Shown here piece after piece: positions 1 to 9,375 of a stretch of 64,000 bases of DNA. The stretch is from Metabacillus litoralis. Its GTDB lineage: Bacteria > Bacillota > Bacilli > Bacillales > Bacillaceae. Location of the stretch: contig NZ_CP033043.1 in the NCBI RefSeq assembly GCF_003667825.1, positions 311,001-375,000 on the forward strand, read 5' to 3'. Below the pieces are notes generated by a model that saw only the letters and a list, made by a program, of their open reading frames with translations, ran no database searches and was not told the DNA's origin. The position numbers and the translations under genes are program-made. Each line of letters starts with the position of its first letter. Positions within the stretch are counted from its first letter, which is position 1.

Positions 1-2
1 TA

Positions 3-47
3 TTAACAATCAGCGGAATTGCAGCTGGATTACGTAATACAGGTTGA
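3..47 (+). CDS. 3' end of an unidentified gene (partial)
   Basis: A frame open from the left edge ends at TGA 45-47 and reads LTISGIAAGLRNTG. An intrinsic terminator begins about 10 bases later, which is what the end of a real gene would look like. Only 14 residues are visible, so the product cannot be named. Confidence 0.3.
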   Translation, partial: LTISGIAAGLRNTG

Positions 48-56
48 TTTACTGTT

Positions 57-99
57 AAAAAAAGGCTGTCGATCTTTATTAGATCGGCGGTCTTTTTTT
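57..99 (+). terminator. intrinsic terminator
   Basis: A GC-containing stem (GGCTGTCGATC pairing, with G-U wobbles, to GATCGGCGGTC) is followed by a run of seven T. It ends the gene entering from the left. Confidence 0.7.
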
Positions 100-181
100 G
101 TGGAGAATTTTATTGAAAACTTCTTATTCTATATATACTATAAAGCCAATTTTCGTAAAAAAATATTAAGTTGTTATAAAA

Positions 182-324
182 TCTTACAAAAAACTGATGG
201 TTTCTAGTTACCTAGTAAGATGATAAGAAAAATAATCTTACAAAATGCAAAAGAAACAGATAGGACGTTTTAACATTTTGTAAGATGGCGAACGAAATTT
301 AAGAAAGTACAATCAATATATGAT
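182..324 (+). promoter_or_regulatory. preT upstream region with long inverted repeat
   Basis: A perfect 12-bp inverted repeat has the arms TCTTACAAAATG (236-247) and CATTTTGTAAGA (274-285). A further direct half-site TCTTACAAAA lies at 182-191. A possible -10 (TATGAT, 319-324) lies downstream without a good -35, as expected of an activated promoter. The repeat is a plausible operator for the pyrimidine operon, perhaps for the PucR-type regulator encoded at 6540. No TnrA box matches here. Confidence 0.45.
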
Positions 325-435
325 GAATACGAAAAGAGAAAGGAGTGAGGAGTAACTAATAATTTTTACGTTAAATATGGGGTAAAGAAAAGTTTCCTTA
401 ATAATAGAAAAAGTGGTGGATAAGGGGGACTATAG

Positions 436-1806
436 GTGAATCGAGAAAGGAAAGAAATTTCGCTAACTGACCTAAAACAAAATTTCGAAGAAGTGGAAAA
501 AGGACTTTCAAATCGAGAAGCCTTGGAAGAAGCGAATCGATGTTTATACTGTTATGACGCTCCTTGTATCAAGGCATGTCCTACGGAAATTGATATTCCT
601 TCCTTTATTAAAAAAATCTCAAGTGGGAATCTAAAAGGCTCTGCCAAGACAATTATGCAATCAAATCCAGTTGGCGCTAGTTGTGCTCGGGTATGCCCAA
701 CAGAGGAACTATGTGAGGGAGCATGTGTCCTGAATTATTCTACTAAGCCAATCATGATAGGAAATCTACAAAGGTATGCAACAGATTGGGCCATTCATAA
801 TGAACAGATTCTTTTCCAAGAAGGGGAGAAAAATGGCAAACGTGTAGCGATTATAGGAAGTGGTCCAGCAGGGCTATCAGCAGCTAGAGAGCTAGCTCGA
901 TTAGGCTATGAAGTCACCATTTTTGAGGCAGAGGAAAAGGCTGGAGGGTTAAACACGTATGGCATTGTATCATTTCGTCTACCTCAAAATGTTACGTATT
1001 GGGAAGTTGATCAGGTGAAAAAGCTGAATGTAGAAATCAAAACAAATACTAGGGTCGGTACGGATGTTTCTGTAGAAGCGCTTCTCGGGACTTACGATTC
1101 TATCATTCTAGCAGCAGGAATGGCACAGGTTCCGAAATTAAATATAGAAGGAGAAGAAGCTACTGGAGTTTACGATGCGATTAATTTTGTGAAAGAAACA
1201 AAATCAACAGAGATACCGACGAACCTGATTGGAAAGAAGGTCGCAGTTATTGGGGCTGGTAACACGGCCATTGATGCAGCGACCTGTTCTGTAAGGTTAG
1301 GTGCAGCAAACGTCAAAATTATTTATCGTCGTACCTTAAAGGAAATGACAGCCTATGATTTTGAGTTTGAATTTGCTAAACAGGATGGAGTTGAATTTAG
1401 TTGGTTAACTGCTCCAAAAAGAATTATTTCTGATGAAACAGGAAAAGTCATTGGTCTAGAGTGTATCAAAATGGAGTTATCTGAAAAAGGTGAGGATGGC
1501 AGAAGACATCCAGTTGAGATTAAAGGGTCTGAGTATGTTATGGAAGTAGACGCAGTAATACGTGCAATCGGACAATCGAGGCATAATCAATTGCTGGAAA
1601 AGCTAGAAGTTGAACATCAGGCTGGAGTAGTTATTCTTGCAAATGGTTCACAGCAAACATCTAATCCAAAAGTGTTTGCTTGTGGTGACGTTATTTTTGG
1701 GAAAGGTCAAGGTGAGGCCATGGTTGTGTCGGCAGCACAACAAGGAAAATTAGCTGCCTATGAACTTCATCAAAAGCTAGGTAGTGAAGCTGTTGAAACA
1801 GCATAG
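436..1806 (+). CDS. preT: NAD(P)-dependent dihydropyrimidine dehydrogenase subunit PreT
   Basis: This is the electron-input subunit of the cytosolic PreTA enzyme, which reduces uracil and thymine to their dihydro forms. The N-terminus carries two Cys sets for 4Fe-4S clusters (C36/C39/C44/C48 and C83/C87/C93/C97), as in the GltD-like half of mammalian DPD. A GSGPAGLSAA FAD motif (about residue 140) and a VIGAGNTAID NAD(P) motif (about 270) follow. The 456-aa length fits the family. The GTG start at 436 follows AAGGGGG by 7 bases. It is the first gene of a run with preA (34-base gap) and dihydropyrimidinase. Confidence 0.9.
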   Translation: MNRERKEISLTDLKQNFEEVEKGLSNREALEEANRCLYCYDAPCIKACPTEIDIPSFIKKISSGNLKGSAKTIMQSNPVGASCARVCPTEELCEGACVLNYSTKPIMIGNLQRYATDWAIHNEQILFQEGEKNGKRVAIIGSGPAGLSAARELARLGYEVTIFEAEEKAGGLNTYGIVSFRLPQNVTYWEVDQVKKLNVEIKTNTRVGTDVSVEALLGTYDSIILAAGMAQVPKLNIEGEEATGVYDAINFVKETKSTEIPTNLIGKKVAVIGAGNTAIDAATCSVRLGAANVKIIYRRTLKEMTAYDFEFEFAKQDGVEFSWLTAPKRIISDETGKVIGLECIKMELSEKGEDGRRHPVEIKGSEYVMEVDAVIRAIGQSRHNQLLEKLEVEHQAGVVILANGSQQTSNPKVFACGDVIFGKGQGEAMVVSAAQQGKLAAYELHQKLGSEAVETA

Positions 1807-1840
1807 TAAAGTATGAATTCGATAATAAGGAGGTTTAAGT

Positions 1841-3127
1841 ATGGCTGATTTACATATTGATCTTGCCGGAATAAAATCACCCAATCCGTTTTGGTTGGCC
1901 TCTGCTCCTCCCACAAATTCCGGATACCAAGTACAAAGGGCGTTTGAAGCTGGTTGGGGTGGTGCTGTTTGGAAGACTTTAGGTGAACCGATAATTAATA
2001 CTTCTTCACGCTTTGCAGCAGTTAGTTTTAATGGCCAAAGAGTAGCAGGTTTTAATAATATTGAGCTTATTACTGATCGACCACTTGAGGTCAACTTAAA
2101 AGAAATATACGAAACAAAGAAGAAATTTCCCCATCATGCAATTATTGCTTCAGTAATGGTTGAACCGAAACAGGAAAAATGGCATGAAATTATTAAAAGG
2201 GTAGAGGATGTTGGTGTAGATGGATTTGAACTAAACTTTGGATGTCCCCATGGTATGGCTGAACGGGGGATGGGGGCAGCTTCAGGTCAGGTCCCTGAAT
2301 TAGTAGAAAAGCAAACATCTTGGGTAAAGGAGGTTGCCACATCCCCAGTTATTGTAAAGCTCACTCCTAATATTACAGATATAACTGTAACTGCTGAAGC
2401 GGCTGTACAGGGGGGAGCGGACGCCATTAGTATGATTAACACAATAAATAGTTTAGCGGGGGTGGATATTCATTCATGGAAAACAATTCCACATGTTGGT
2501 GGGAAAGGAGCGCACGGTGGCTACTGTGGGCCAGCAGTAAAACCAATTGCACTCAACATGGTAGCAGAATGTGCAAGAAATTCAAAAGTTAATGTACCTA
2601 TTTCTGGGATAGGCGGCATTTCCAACTGGCAGGATGCTGTTGAATTTTTATTAATGGGAGCAACTGGAGTTCAAGTATGTACAGCTGCTATGCACCATGG
2701 CTTTCGAATTGTTGAAGATATGATTGAGGGTCTATCAAACTATCTAGATGATAAAGGGCTTAATTCTATCATGGAGATTGTCGGAAAGTCTGTAACCAAT
2801 TATTCTGAATGGGGAAATTTGGATTTAAACTATAAAGTAGTTGCTCGAATTAACAATGATGTTTGCATTAATTGTAATAAGTGCCATATTGCGTGTGAAG
2901 ATACATCACACCAATGTATTGACTTGCTAAGAGATCCAATAGGAAAGACTTCATTAAAGGTAAGAGAAGAAGATTGTGTAGGTTGTAATTTATGTTCTAT
3001 TGTATGTCCTGTAGACGGGGCGATCAATATGGTAGAGGTGAAAAGTGAGCTTCCACCAATGAGCTGGAATGAGCGACAATCTGTATTAGCGACTATGACT
3101 AATAGTAGCGTTAACCTAGTAAAATAA
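1841..3127 (+). CDS. preA: NAD-dependent dihydropyrimidine dehydrogenase subunit PreA
   Basis: This is the catalytic FMN subunit (dihydroorotate-dehydrogenase-like TIM barrel) that pairs with PreT. The sequence shows the barrel motifs ELNFGCPHGM and SGIGGI. A C-terminal ferredoxin domain follows, with CINCNKCHIAC and CVGCNLCSIVCP for two 4Fe-4S clusters. Length is 428 aa. An AAGGAGG site precedes the ATG. Only 14 bases separate its stop from the dihydropyrimidinase start, so the genes are very likely co-transcribed. Confidence 0.92.
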   Translation: MADLHIDLAGIKSPNPFWLASAPPTNSGYQVQRAFEAGWGGAVWKTLGEPIINTSSRFAAVSFNGQRVAGFNNIELITDRPLEVNLKEIYETKKKFPHHAIIASVMVEPKQEKWHEIIKRVEDVGVDGFELNFGCPHGMAERGMGAASGQVPELVEKQTSWVKEVATSPVIVKLTPNITDITVTAEAAVQGGADAISMINTINSLAGVDIHSWKTIPHVGGKGAHGGYCGPAVKPIALNMVAECARNSKVNVPISGIGGISNWQDAVEFLLMGATGVQVCTAAMHHGFRIVEDMIEGLSNYLDDKGLNSIMEIVGKSVTNYSEWGNLDLNYKVVARINNDVCINCNKCHIACEDTSHQCIDLLRDPIGKTSLKVREEDCVGCNLCSIVCPVDGAINMVEVKSELPPMSWNERQSVLATMTNSSVNLVK

Positions 3128-3141
3128 ACGGGGTGTTTCTC

Positions 3142-4560
3142 TTGAAAAAGTTAATTACAAATGGAACGATTGTAACTGCAGTAGACACGTACCAGGCAGA
3201 TATAGTAATAGAAAACGAGAAGATTATCGCAATTGGAAGTAATCTTCATATAGAAGTAGATGAAGTCATTGACGCAAAAGGGACATATCTATTTCCTGGA
3301 GGAATAGACCCCCACACACATCTTGACATGCCTTTTGGAGGTACAGTGACGAAGGATGATTTTGAGACAGGCACGATTGCAGCGGCATTTGGTGGAACTA
3401 CGACTGTTATTGATTTTTGTTTAACAAACAAAGGAGAACCATTAAAAAAGGCAATCAAAACATGGCATGATAAATCAGAAGATAAAGCCGTTATTGATTA
3501 TAGCTTTCATCTAATGATTGGAGAAATTAATGAAGAAGTGCTAGAGGAACTTACTAGTGTAATAAACGATGAAGGAATTACGTCATTCAAAGTGTTTATG
3601 GCATACAAAGATGTGTTTCAAGCTGATGATGGAACATTATACCGTACATTAGAAGCAGCAAAAGAGCTTGGTGCGCTAGTTATGGTCCATGCTGAAAATG
3701 GTGATGTAATCGATTATTTGACGAAGAAGGCATTGGCGGAAGGAAAGACTGAACCAATCTATCATGCACTGACAAGACCACCAGAAATAGAAGGTGAAGC
3801 AACAGGCAGGGCAGCAAAATTAACAGAGTTAACGAATTCACAACTATATGTGGTCCATGTTTCTTGTCAGGATGCCGTAGAAAAAATTGCCGAAGCAAGA
3901 AGTAAAGGGATAGATGTGTGGGGGGAAACATGTCCACAGTATTTAGTTCTCGATAAAACGTACTTAGAAAAACCAAATTTTGAAGGGGCAAAATATGTAT
4001 GGTCACCACCACTTAGGGAGAAACATCATCAAGATGTTCTTTGGAATGCTTTAAAAAGCGGTGAACTTCAAACATTAGGTTCAGATCAATGTTCGTTTGA
4101 CTTTAATGGGCAAAAATCCTTAGGGAAAAATGATTTTACAAAGATTCCAAATGGAGGTCCAATGATTGAGGATCGAATGAGTATTCTATTCTCTGAAGGG
4201 GTGAAAAAAGATCGAATTACCTTGAATCAATTCGTTGATATTACCTCAACACGAGCTGCAAAGTTATTTGGCTTATTTCCACAAAAGGGAACAATAGCAG
4301 TAGGTTCAGATGCTGACATTGTAATTTTTGATCCGAATGTAGAAAGGACAATTTCTGCAGAAACCCATCATATGGCCGTTGATTATAATGCTTTTGAAGG
4401 TATGAAAGTAACGGGGGAACCTGTTTCTGTTTTATCTAAAGGGGAATTTGTTGTTCGTGACAAATTTTTTGTAGGTAAAGCTGGAAAAGGTAAGTTTATA
4501 AAGAGAGCTAAGTATGGACAATACTCCATCCGAGATCAGGAAATAAAGGTACCATTGTAA
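3142..4560 (+). CDS. dihydropyrimidinase (D-hydantoinase)
   Basis: This cyclic amidohydrolase opens dihydrouracil or dihydrothymine to the N-carbamoyl-beta-amino acid, the step after PreTA. The metal motif DPHTHLD includes H58 and H60. The lysine that is carboxylated in this family is K150 in SFKVFMAYK, the canonical position. Length is 472 aa from the TTG at 3142. That start is preferred because GGGGTG lies about 7 bases upstream, and it gives the usual N-terminus MKKLITNGTIV. A GTG at 3133 overlaps the ribosome binding site. Confidence 0.9.
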   Translation: MKKLITNGTIVTAVDTYQADIVIENEKIIAIGSNLHIEVDEVIDAKGTYLFPGGIDPHTHLDMPFGGTVTKDDFETGTIAAAFGGTTTVIDFCLTNKGEPLKKAIKTWHDKSEDKAVIDYSFHLMIGEINEEVLEELTSVINDEGITSFKVFMAYKDVFQADDGTLYRTLEAAKELGALVMVHAENGDVIDYLTKKALAEGKTEPIYHALTRPPEIEGEATGRAAKLTELTNSQLYVVHVSCQDAVEKIAEARSKGIDVWGETCPQYLVLDKTYLEKPNFEGAKYVWSPPLREKHHQDVLWNALKSGELQTLGSDQCSFDFNGQKSLGKNDFTKIPNGGPMIEDRMSILFSEGVKKDRITLNQFVDITSTRAAKLFGLFPQKGTIAVGSDADIVIFDPNVERTISAETHHMAVDYNAFEGMKVTGEPVSVLSKGEFVVRDKFFVGKAGKGKFIKRAKYGQYSIRDQEIKVPL

Positions 4561-4576
4561 AAAACATCTTACTCAG

Positions 4577-4606
4577 AAGGCAATCGGTTTTCTTGCTGAT
4601 TGCTTT
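4577..4606 (+). terminator. weak hairpin after dihydropyrimidinase
   Basis: GCAATC (4580-4585) pairs with GATTGC (4598-4603) and a short T-rich tail follows. It may partly separate the catabolic genes from the permease gene. Confidence 0.35.
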
Positions 4607-4693
4607 CAATCTACATTTCACCTCTTGTTTCTTTTCCTTAATGTCTATCAACTGTATTTCAAGAAGAAAGTATAAATCTAGGAGGTTATTAAT

Positions 4694-6172
4694 ATGGCAA
4701 AAAATTATTTGAAGTCTCCAGATCTATTACCGATATCTCATGATAAAAAGAAAATCGGAGCCGTTGGCTTTTCATTTATCTGGGTTGGGATGGCTGTTGT
4801 ATTAGCAGCTTTCGCCATTGGTGGAGCGGGTGTACAAAGTTTATCCTTAGGCTGGGTTGTTATTGCTACTATTATTGCCTCTTTGGCACTTGGTTTTCTA
4901 ATGACAATGACAGGTGACATTGGGGTTGAACATGGTTTATCGTTTCCAGTTTATATGAGGGCACCTTTTGGGACAGTGGGAACACATATACCGTCGATCG
5001 TTCGTGGTTTTGTGGCATCTTGCTGGTTTGGAGTTAACACATATTTTGGATCAACTGCTATGAACGCGATCTTGGCAACAATGGTTGGATTTGATAATTG
5101 GTTTGTATGCTTCATTATTTTTGGTGCTCTCCAAGTGGCTAATACAGCGTTAGGGATAAAAGCTGTTGAACGTTTTGCTGACTTAGCAGCACCTATCATC
5201 ATTATTATTTCAGGATGGATGTATTTCACCTTATCAGATCAAGCATTACAACAGGGCCGTGAAGTATGGTCTTGGATTGAAAGTCCTGTAACAGGAGGGG
5301 CTGCAGTTACTGCATTTATCGTTGTTATTATGTCTAATATGGGGTTTTGGGGAACGCTAACAGCCGATATGCCTTCATTATCCCGTTTTGTAAAGGCACC
5401 CTTGCATGAGAGGAATTGGTTTAAGCGTAATAAAGCACAAATTGCAGGAAATTTAATTGCATATCCTATCGTTCAAACATTTATGGTAATGATCGGTGCC
5501 GTTTCTTATGTGGCTGTGTCAAACTATGATCCTGTTGTAGCTTTACAGCAATCAGCTAGCGGACTTATTTTAGGTATTCTTTTATTAATGATTGTGTTTG
5601 CTCAATGGTCAACAAATATAACAGCTAACTTAATACCTGCAGCAACAATATTCTCAAATGTTGGAGGACCGAAAATTCCATTTTGGGCAGGTGTTGTCGT
5701 TGCAGGAATTGTAGGTGTCATCGTTCAACCTTGGAGTTTGTTTGGAATCATTACACAAATTTTATTAATTGTTGGGGGAGTACTTTCAGCAATTGTAGGA
5801 ATCTTAATTGCTGATTATTATTTGATTCGTAAGCGTCGGGTAAATGTACCTGATTTATATGAAAGTGATGGACAATACCATTATGCTAACGGAATAAACT
5901 GGGCAGGTTTAATTTCATGGATTCTTGGAGGAGGAGCTGCCGTCATCTTCGCAAATTACTCGTTTATTGTGGGATTTGCAGTTGGAGCAATTAGTTATTT
6001 TCTTTTAGGGAAGTATTGGTGGTTTGAGAAATATAAACAAGCAGAGTTAACAGATCCTAGCGATGAGAAATATTTAGGAATCTCTGTCGGCAGAAATTGG
6101 AAAATTGAAGTTGAGCAAGAGGTTGAAATTGATGTTGCTATCTCACCAAATCCAACTGCAGAGAAAGTGTAG
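4694..6172 (+). CDS. NCS1 family nucleobase:cation permease
   Basis: This is a polytopic membrane transporter of the NCS1 (cytosine/uracil/allantoin/hydantoin) family, 492 aa with about 12 hydrophobic segments. The conserved start of TM1 and TM2 (a WVGMAV region followed by GDIGVEHG) is visible. The charged C-terminal tail is cytosolic. An AGGAGG site precedes the ATG. Its position after PreTA and dihydropyrimidinase suggests uptake of uracil, thymine or a related pyrimidine, but substrate cannot be read from sequence alone. Confidence 0.85.
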   Translation: MAKNYLKSPDLLPISHDKKKIGAVGFSFIWVGMAVVLAAFAIGGAGVQSLSLGWVVIATIIASLALGFLMTMTGDIGVEHGLSFPVYMRAPFGTVGTHIPSIVRGFVASCWFGVNTYFGSTAMNAILATMVGFDNWFVCFIIFGALQVANTALGIKAVERFADLAAPIIIIISGWMYFTLSDQALQQGREVWSWIESPVTGGAAVTAFIVVIMSNMGFWGTLTADMPSLSRFVKAPLHERNWFKRNKAQIAGNLIAYPIVQTFMVMIGAVSYVAVSNYDPVVALQQSASGLILGILLLMIVFAQWSTNITANLIPAATIFSNVGGPKIPFWAGVVVAGIVGVIVQPWSLFGIITQILLIVGGVLSAIVGILIADYYLIRKRRVNVPDLYESDGQYHYANGINWAGLISWILGGGAAVIFANYSFIVGFAVGAISYFLLGKYWWFEKYKQAELTDPSDEKYLGISVGRNWKIEVEQEVEIDVAISPNPTAEKV

Positions 6173-6191
6173 ACAGGAGGAATAGAGAATT

Positions 6192-6410
6192 ATGTCTGAG
6201 TATAAGGAATTTCTACTGGAAAAAGAAAAAATAGATAGCTTATTAGATCAAGGGTTTCAGATTGTAGGTGTTATAGAAAATGTGAGTGGAGCGTTTGTTA
6301 CTTTTGAAAAAGGAGATGACGGTGAAAAGGAAGTAAGACAAATTCAACTTAAAATGGCAGAGGCAAGAAAATATTTTTCAACTCTTTTATGGATAAAAAA
6401 ATCAACATAA
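6192..6410 (+). CDS. small hypothetical protein
   Basis: A 72-aa soluble charged protein starts 19 bases after the permease stop, with a strong AGGAGGAATAG site, so it is translated with the permease mRNA. It contains a short predicted beta section (FQIVGVIENVSGAFVTFEKG) and a helical C-terminus. A terminator follows directly, making this the last gene of the pyrimidine transcription unit. I do not recognise the family. Confidence 0.75.
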   Translation: MSEYKEFLLEKEKIDSLLDQGFQIVGVIENVSGAFVTFEKGDDGEKEVRQIQLKMAEARKYFSTLLWIKKST

Positions 6411-6419
6411 TCTTTTAGG

Positions 6420-6450
6420 AAACAGGACGATAAATCAAGGTCCTGTTTTT
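6420..6450 (+). terminator. intrinsic terminator of the pyrimidine operon
   Basis: AAACAGGAC (6420-6428) pairs with GTCCTGTTT (6440-6448) and runs into a T tract. Confidence 0.85.
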
Positions 6451-6454
6451 CTAT

Positions 6455-6506
6455 TGTAAGTAAATATTACAACTTCATGGTTGTTCCATATATTTCTATT
6501 TATAAT
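6455..6506 (+). promoter_or_regulatory. TnrA/GlnR-type box and promoter of the PucR-type gene
   Basis: TGTAAGTAAATATTACA (6455-6471) matches TGTNAN7TNACA exactly and the fuller TnrA/GlnR consensus with one mismatch. A TATAAT -10 lies at 6501-6506 with a poor -35. The box centre is about 50 bases before the predicted start near 6513, the spacing known for TnrA-activated promoters. Confidence 0.65.
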
Positions 6507-6539
6507 ACTTGTTATTATGATAGAAAAGGTGGTTGGCCA

Positions 6540-8156
6540 ATGAAATCATACTTCTCAATTAAAAATATATTAGAGAGAAAGCACTTTGAAGAAGCTGAAA
6601 TTGTTGCTGGTGAAAAAGGATTAGGGCATCAAATAAAATGGGTTCATGTTGTAGAGTCTATCCAAATAAATAATTTATTAAAGGGAAGCGAACTTATTTT
6701 ATCTACTGGCCTTGGTTGGAAAGAAAAGCCTGAGCAACTTTTTTCTTTTGTCAAACAATTAATTGATTGTCATGCTGCAGGTCTATGTATAGAAATGAAT
6801 ACTTATATTAAAGATATTCCACAAAACGTAATAGAATTGGCGGATTCTTATCAATTTCCAATTATATTATTCCATAAAGAAGTGCTATTTGTAGAAATTA
6901 CTCACGATATTCATTCCCTCATTATCAATAATCAATATCAACTCCTCTCTGATTTAGAGCAATATTCTCAAATATTAAATAAAATGATTATAGAAATAGA
7001 CCAACACAGAGATGTTTTATCATTTCTTCAGAAATATTTAGAAGTGCAGGTTTTTGCAGTATTCCATTCTGGAAGAATTGAAAGTTTTCCTAACATGACA
7101 GAAAAACTAAAGCAACAGGTGTTGAATAGAAAAAAGGCTGAGAATAATGAAAGATCAATAACTAAACCTGTCCAAATATTTGGTGATACATATGCAGAGA
7201 TCACGATTGTTTCTACTGGTCGCAGGCTTAATGATTTCGATTCATTAATCTTAGATCGAACAACAACTGTTCTAGGGCAATTTTGGTTAAGAGATTTATA
7301 TGTGAGTGAAAAAAGAATGGATAGTGAAAAAGATTGGCTGACAGATTGGATAGAAGGGGAGATAAGGGAAGATGTATTAGTCGAGCAATTATCGAAGACA
7401 GAACGATCTTCTCCGTTTACAGGTGCCGTTGTTTGGGTTTGTAAAGTAAAAGATTTAACAGTAAGAACTGTTAACAAGGAACTCACCTATTTTAAATTAA
7501 TGACAAGAACAGTGTTTGAACAATTCGGTTTTTATCTGTATTTCGTTGAAACAAAACAACATATTGTTGTTATTTCATTGGATAAACGTAAATCAGATAG
7601 CTGGAAGCAAAGGATGATAAAAGCTTTTCAAAGAATTCAGCAACATGACTCATATAATAAAAATACTATACAGGAAATTCCAGTCGGTGTAGGGCAATAC
7701 GTAAAGAAAAACCTCATGAATATAAACAAAAGCTATCATTCAGCTAAAGAAACTCTTGAACTTCAAGAGTTTGTAGCTGTTGAAAACAAAAGCATGTTTT
7801 ATCAGGATCTACATTTATATCGGATGTTAACACTTCTTAAAAATCAGGGGAATTTGGAAGAAACTGTTTACGAGTATTTGGAACCAGTTATTGAATATGA
7901 TAGAAAGTATAATTGTGAACTATTATCGACTTTAAAGGTATATATGGAATGTAATGGATCAAAGCAAGAAACATCAAAACGATTATTTATTGTAAGACAA
8001 ACACTTTATCATCGTATTGAAAAATTAGAGGCAATCCTAGGTGGAAACTTTATGAATTCAAAGAAGAGACTTGAACTTGAGTTTATGTTAGTTGCATATG
8101 ATTACTTAACAACTCATAAAAAAGAAATGCATTTGAAATCTCCGGTAAGATTATAG
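6540..8156 (+). CDS. PucR family transcriptional regulator
   Basis: The N-terminal PucR purine-catabolism domain occupies about residues 5-125. A GGDEF-like middle region follows. The C-terminal PucR-type HTH (about 470-525) includes ECNGSKQETSKRLFIVRQTL followed by YHRIEKLE. Length from ATG 6540 is 538 aa. This start has AAAGGTGG about 9 bases upstream; an in-frame ATG at 6477 would lie inside the promoter. By family it should sense a nucleobase or catabolite. Its place between the reductive pyrimidine genes suggests it controls them. Confidence 0.85.
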   Translation: MKSYFSIKNILERKHFEEAEIVAGEKGLGHQIKWVHVVESIQINNLLKGSELILSTGLGWKEKPEQLFSFVKQLIDCHAAGLCIEMNTYIKDIPQNVIELADSYQFPIILFHKEVLFVEITHDIHSLIINNQYQLLSDLEQYSQILNKMIIEIDQHRDVLSFLQKYLEVQVFAVFHSGRIESFPNMTEKLKQQVLNRKKAENNERSITKPVQIFGDTYAEITIVSTGRRLNDFDSLILDRTTTVLGQFWLRDLYVSEKRMDSEKDWLTDWIEGEIREDVLVEQLSKTERSSPFTGAVVWVCKVKDLTVRTVNKELTYFKLMTRTVFEQFGFYLYFVETKQHIVVISLDKRKSDSWKQRMIKAFQRIQQHDSYNKNTIQEIPVGVGQYVKKNLMNINKSYHSAKETLELQEFVAVENKSMFYQDLHLYRMLTLLKNQGNLEETVYEYLEPVIEYDRKYNCELLSTLKVYMECNGSKQETSKRLFIVRQTLYHRIEKLEAILGGNFMNSKKRLELEFMLVAYDYLTTHKKEMHLKSPVRL

Positions 8157-8250
8157 TTTTAACAATTGATTAATATAAATAAATTGTATCATAGTGTAAA
8201 TACTAATATTTGTAAAATGAAATTTTCAACTAAAATATGGAGGTGTTAAC

Positions 8251-8400
8251 ATGAATCAAAAGCCTTTACATTACGATGGTAGTATTCCTTTTACCTATGA
8301 AACAACAAATGAAACAAACTTAACAGAAGCTTATGAAATGACAGATGAAGTAAGAAAAAACATTGGAGCAAATCCTTATACGTTTAACGAAACGGAATAA
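8251..8400 (+). CDS. 49-aa hypothetical protein
   Basis: ATG 8251 follows ATGGAGGTG by a good distance and the frame ends at TAA 8398-8400, with an intrinsic terminator right after. The product is acidic, polar and Thr/Asn/Glu-rich (MNQKPLHYDGSIPFTYETTN at the start), without Cys or membrane segment. The coupling of ribosome binding site, frame and terminator supports a real gene. Family and function are unknown. Confidence 0.6.
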   Translation: MNQKPLHYDGSIPFTYETTNETNLTEAYEMTDEVRKNIGANPYTFNETE

Positions 8401-8405
8401 ACTTG

Positions 8406-8455
8406 AAAGGATTTGTTTTCTAACTGAAACAAATCCTTTTAAATTGCTTTTTTTT
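8406..8455 (+). terminator. intrinsic terminator
   Basis: AAAGGATTTGTTT pairs with AAACAAATCCTTT; a run of eight T follows a few bases later. Confidence 0.8.
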
Positions 8456-8555
8456 CGCCTTACAACGAGACTTTTTAAAAATTAGGACAATCTTGGATTA
8501 TTTTTTATGATTTCGTTCAAACTAAAATGACTACATAAAGAAAGGTAGATTAAAT

Positions 8556-9191
8556 ATGGCAAAAGTATTGTATATTACTGCTCATCCTCATGATGATAAA
8601 GTCTCATTCAGTATGGCAGCAGGTAAGGCATTTATTGATTCTTATAAAGAATCAAATCCAAATGATGAGATCGTGCATATTGATTTATACAAAGAGCATA
8701 TACCTCACATTGATGTTGATGTATTTAGTGGTTGGGGAAAACTTCAAACAGGTAAAGGATTTGAAGAATTATCTGAGGATGAAAAAGCAAAAGTCAGTCG
8801 TCTTAATGAATTATGTGAGCAATTTATAAATGGAGATAAATATGTATTTGTCACACCATTTTGGAATTTCTCATTTCCTCCTGTAATGAAAGCATATATT
8901 GATTCTGTTGCAGTAGCAGGAAAAACTTTTAAATATACGGAGCAAGGACCTGTTGGGTTACTAACAGATAAAAAAGCTCTTCACATTCAAGCAAGAGGTG
9001 GCATTTATTCAGAAGGTCCGGCAGCAGAAGTTGAAATGGGACATCGTTACCTTACCGTTATTATGAATTTCTTTGGCGTACCTTCTTTTGATGGGTTATT
9101 TATTGAAGGTCATGCAGCAATGCCAGATAAAGCGGAAGAAATTAAACAGAATGGGATTGCCCGTGCAAAGGATTTAGCGAAAACATTTTAA
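8556..9191 (+). CDS. azoR: FMN-dependent NADH-azoreductase
   Basis: A 211-aa flavodoxin-fold quinone/azo reductase of the AzoR family. The sequence shows the FMN phosphate-binding start ([20 protein letters not shown]), the [19 protein letters not shown] segment typical of the family and an [10 protein letters not shown] loop. It acts in the cytosol, reducing quinones and azo compounds by two-electron transfer. It is monocistronic between terminators; no link with pyrimidine catabolism is evident. Confidence 0.9.
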   Translation: MAKVLYITAHPHDDKVSFSMAAGKAFIDSYKESNPNDEIVHIDLYKEHIPHIDVDVFSGWGKLQTGKGFEELSEDEKAKVSRLNELCEQFINGDKYVFVTPFWNFSFPPVMKAYIDSVAVAGKTFKYTEQGPVGLLTDKKALHIQARGGIYSEGPAAEVEMGHRYLTVIMNFFGVPSFDGLFIEGHAAMPDKAEEIKQNGIARAKDLAKTF

Positions 9192-9226
9192 TTAAACCTT
9201 TTAAGTTGAAAAGGGCCCAATGATTT

Positions 9227-9259
9227 AAGAGGATACCATTTGAGGTATCTTCTTTTTTG
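9227..9259 (+). terminator. intrinsic terminator after azoR
   Basis: AAGAGGATACC pairs with GGTATCTTCTT (one G-U), followed by T residues. Confidence 0.8.
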
Positions 9260-9375
9260 TATCCACCAAAATGTAGCATAATGGAGACGTGTTGCTTTAC
9301 AAAATGTCTAATGAACGAGTCTTTTTAATGATTGATAATAGGTTTATAACATGAGTCTAAAGGGAGGAGTATACA

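Noticed and set aside
19..207. 62-aa plus-strand open frame at the left edge
   Set aside because: It runs through an intrinsic terminator and has no ribosome binding site; composition is that of AT-rich noncoding DNA.
7028..7486. 152-aa minus-strand frame inside the PucR-type gene
   Set aside because: Antisense shadow of a well-supported gene, no start signal.
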